The position numbers were made by a program, and so were the translations under genes. This document shows positions 63,214 through 64,000 of a stretch of DNA of 64,000 bases, piece after piece. Under the pieces are notes generated by a model. That model did not search any database. It was not told where the DNA came from and worked only from the letters and a program-made list of their open reading frames with translations. This stretch comes from Lutibacter sp. A64. Lineage in GTDB: Bacteria > Bacteroidota > Bacteroidia > Flavobacteriales > Flavobacteriaceae. Every line of letters starts with the position of its first letter. Positions within the stretch are counted from its first letter, which is position 1. The DNA lies in assembly GCF_022429565.1 (NCBI RefSeq), contig NZ_CP092487.1, positions 1,816,001-1,880,000 on the forward strand, read 5' to 3'.

Positions 63214-64000
63214 ATGACAGATTTTCCAGTTTCAGCCTCAACACTTTCTGAAAATCATCTAGGTAAATTTGTAATAGAAAACTATAATTTACCTACAAAT
63301 AGTACTTGTAAACTATATAGAACAGGTATTAACCATACATATTTTATCACAACTAATAACACCAAATACGCGTTAAGAGTTTACAGTTATAATTGGCGAA
63401 CTAAACAAGAAATTGAAGAAGAACTTGAACTTTTAAATAAATTAGCTACTCATAATTTAAGTGTTTCATTTCCTATTAAAGATAAAAAAAGAGAATTTAT
63501 TCAAAAAATAAACGCTCCTGAAGGCACTAGATATGCCGTACTATTTTCCTTTGCTGAAGGAAAAAAAATACGATTTATGACTCCTGAAACTTGTTTTAAA
63601 ATTGGTAACCTTATGGCGAGTTTTCATAAAATTACGCATAACAAAAACATAAATCGTATTAATTATACTACAGAAACATTGGTTAAATTACCTTATAAAT
63701 ACGCTTGTAATTATTTTTCTGAAGCATTACCAGAAATGAAATTTATAAAAGAACATGGAAACTTAATTAGTGAAATTTTTAAACAAGTTGACACAACTCA
63801 AATTAAAAGTGGAATTGTACATTTAGACATTTGGTATGATAATATGAATATTACAAATGAAAATGAAATTACCATATTTGATTTTGATTTTTGTGGAAAT
63901 GGTTGGTTACTATTTGACGTGGCATACTTTACAAATCAACTTTTTAATATTGAAACTGATAAAAAAGATTACGAACTTAAATTAAAGCATTTTTTAGAGG
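63214..64000 (+). CDS. Phosphotransferase-family (APH/homoserine-kinase-like) protein, 3' end outside window
   Basis: 262 codons are visible from the ATG at 63214, 10 bp after the previous stop. The kinase core shows IVHLDIWYDNMNI with the catalytic Asp and the metal-binding Asn, followed by TIFDFDFCGNGWLLFD. These are the HxDxxxxN and DFD motifs of aminoglycoside phosphotransferase-like kinases. NHTYFITTNNTKYALRVY is the N-lobe strand with the ATP-binding Lys or Arg region. Substrate is unknown; many such proteins are small-molecule kinases. Confidence 0.8.
   Translation, partial: MTDFPVSASTLSENHLGKFVIENYNLPTNSTCKLYRTGINHTYFITTNNTKYALRVYSYNWRTKQEIEEELELLNKLATHNLSVSFPIKDKKREFIQKINAPEGTRYAVLFSFAEGKKIRFMTPETCFKIGNLMASFHKITHNKNINRINYTTETLVKLPYKYACNYFSEALPEMKFIKEHGNLISEIFKQVDTTQIKSGIVHLDIWYDNMNITNENEITIFDFDFCGNGWLLFDVAYFTNQLFNIETDKKDYELKLKHFLE

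Overview
The window looks like chromosomal DNA of a member of the Flavobacteriaceae (Bacteroidota). Supporting signs are the low GC content, many promoters with the Bacteroidota -7 motif TAnnTTTG, Bacteroidota families (GLPGLI, DUF5522, DUF4136, DUF4197, CarboxypepD_reg-like outer-membrane proteins), a GatB/AspRS fusion and an IcmF fused mutase. No rRNA or complete tRNA gene was seen.

Layout. (1) 1-8289 is a defence island: the C-terminal part of an SMC/TrlF-like ATPase, a decayed gene, type I restriction subunit hsdR, and two linked uncharacterised genes (a HEAT-like helical protein and a PD-(D/E)XK nuclease protein). (2) 8.3-20.4 kb is an array of small promoter-poor genes separated by attC-like imperfect palindromes, resembling integron cassettes without an integrase. 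The cassettes carry a RelE-type toxin-antitoxin pair, an unknown 330-residue protein, a secreted protein plus lipoprotein, a coiled-coil protein plus SLATT membrane effector, and a Kiwa-like (KwaA/KwaB-like) pair. The array is interrupted at about 10.5-15.9 kb by other mobile DNA: a largely non-coding stretch with hairpins, three copies of a repeat family, a umuD-umuC-yedK operon, a DUF6943 gene and a SLOG gene. (3) 20.4-22.7 kb is a minus-strand module of four small genes (including DUF5675) plus a small plus-strand gene, ending at a tRNA-3'-end-like sequence and a terminator. (4) 23-48 kb is mostly core genome: beta-galactosidase and galT, a CBM48 protein, prmA-clpS, tpiA, pyrF, a metal/cofactor-binding protein, small lipoproteins, purU, icmF, a Cys-rich peptide with an ECF sigma factor, an Lrp regulator, recQ, and gatC-gatA-gatB/aspS. 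(5) 48-51.6 kb holds two accessory genes, each followed by an extra copy of the aspS 3' end. (6) 51.6-59.1 kb is a secreted-peptide region: three small secreted proteins, each preceded by a near-identical ~190 bp leader, with two GLPGLI proteins, a TonB-receptor-like barrel protein and a TraB/GumN-like lipoprotein. (7) 59.5-64 kb holds DUF423, a CocE-type hydrolase, a sugar dehydrogenase and the start of a phosphotransferase gene.

The most interesting signals are the cassette array with matching core sequences at cassette ends, the triplicated aspS 3' end, the nuclease/HEAT pair downstream of hsdR, and the triplicated structured leader upstream of small secreted peptides. All assignments come from reading the sequence; no database search was run.
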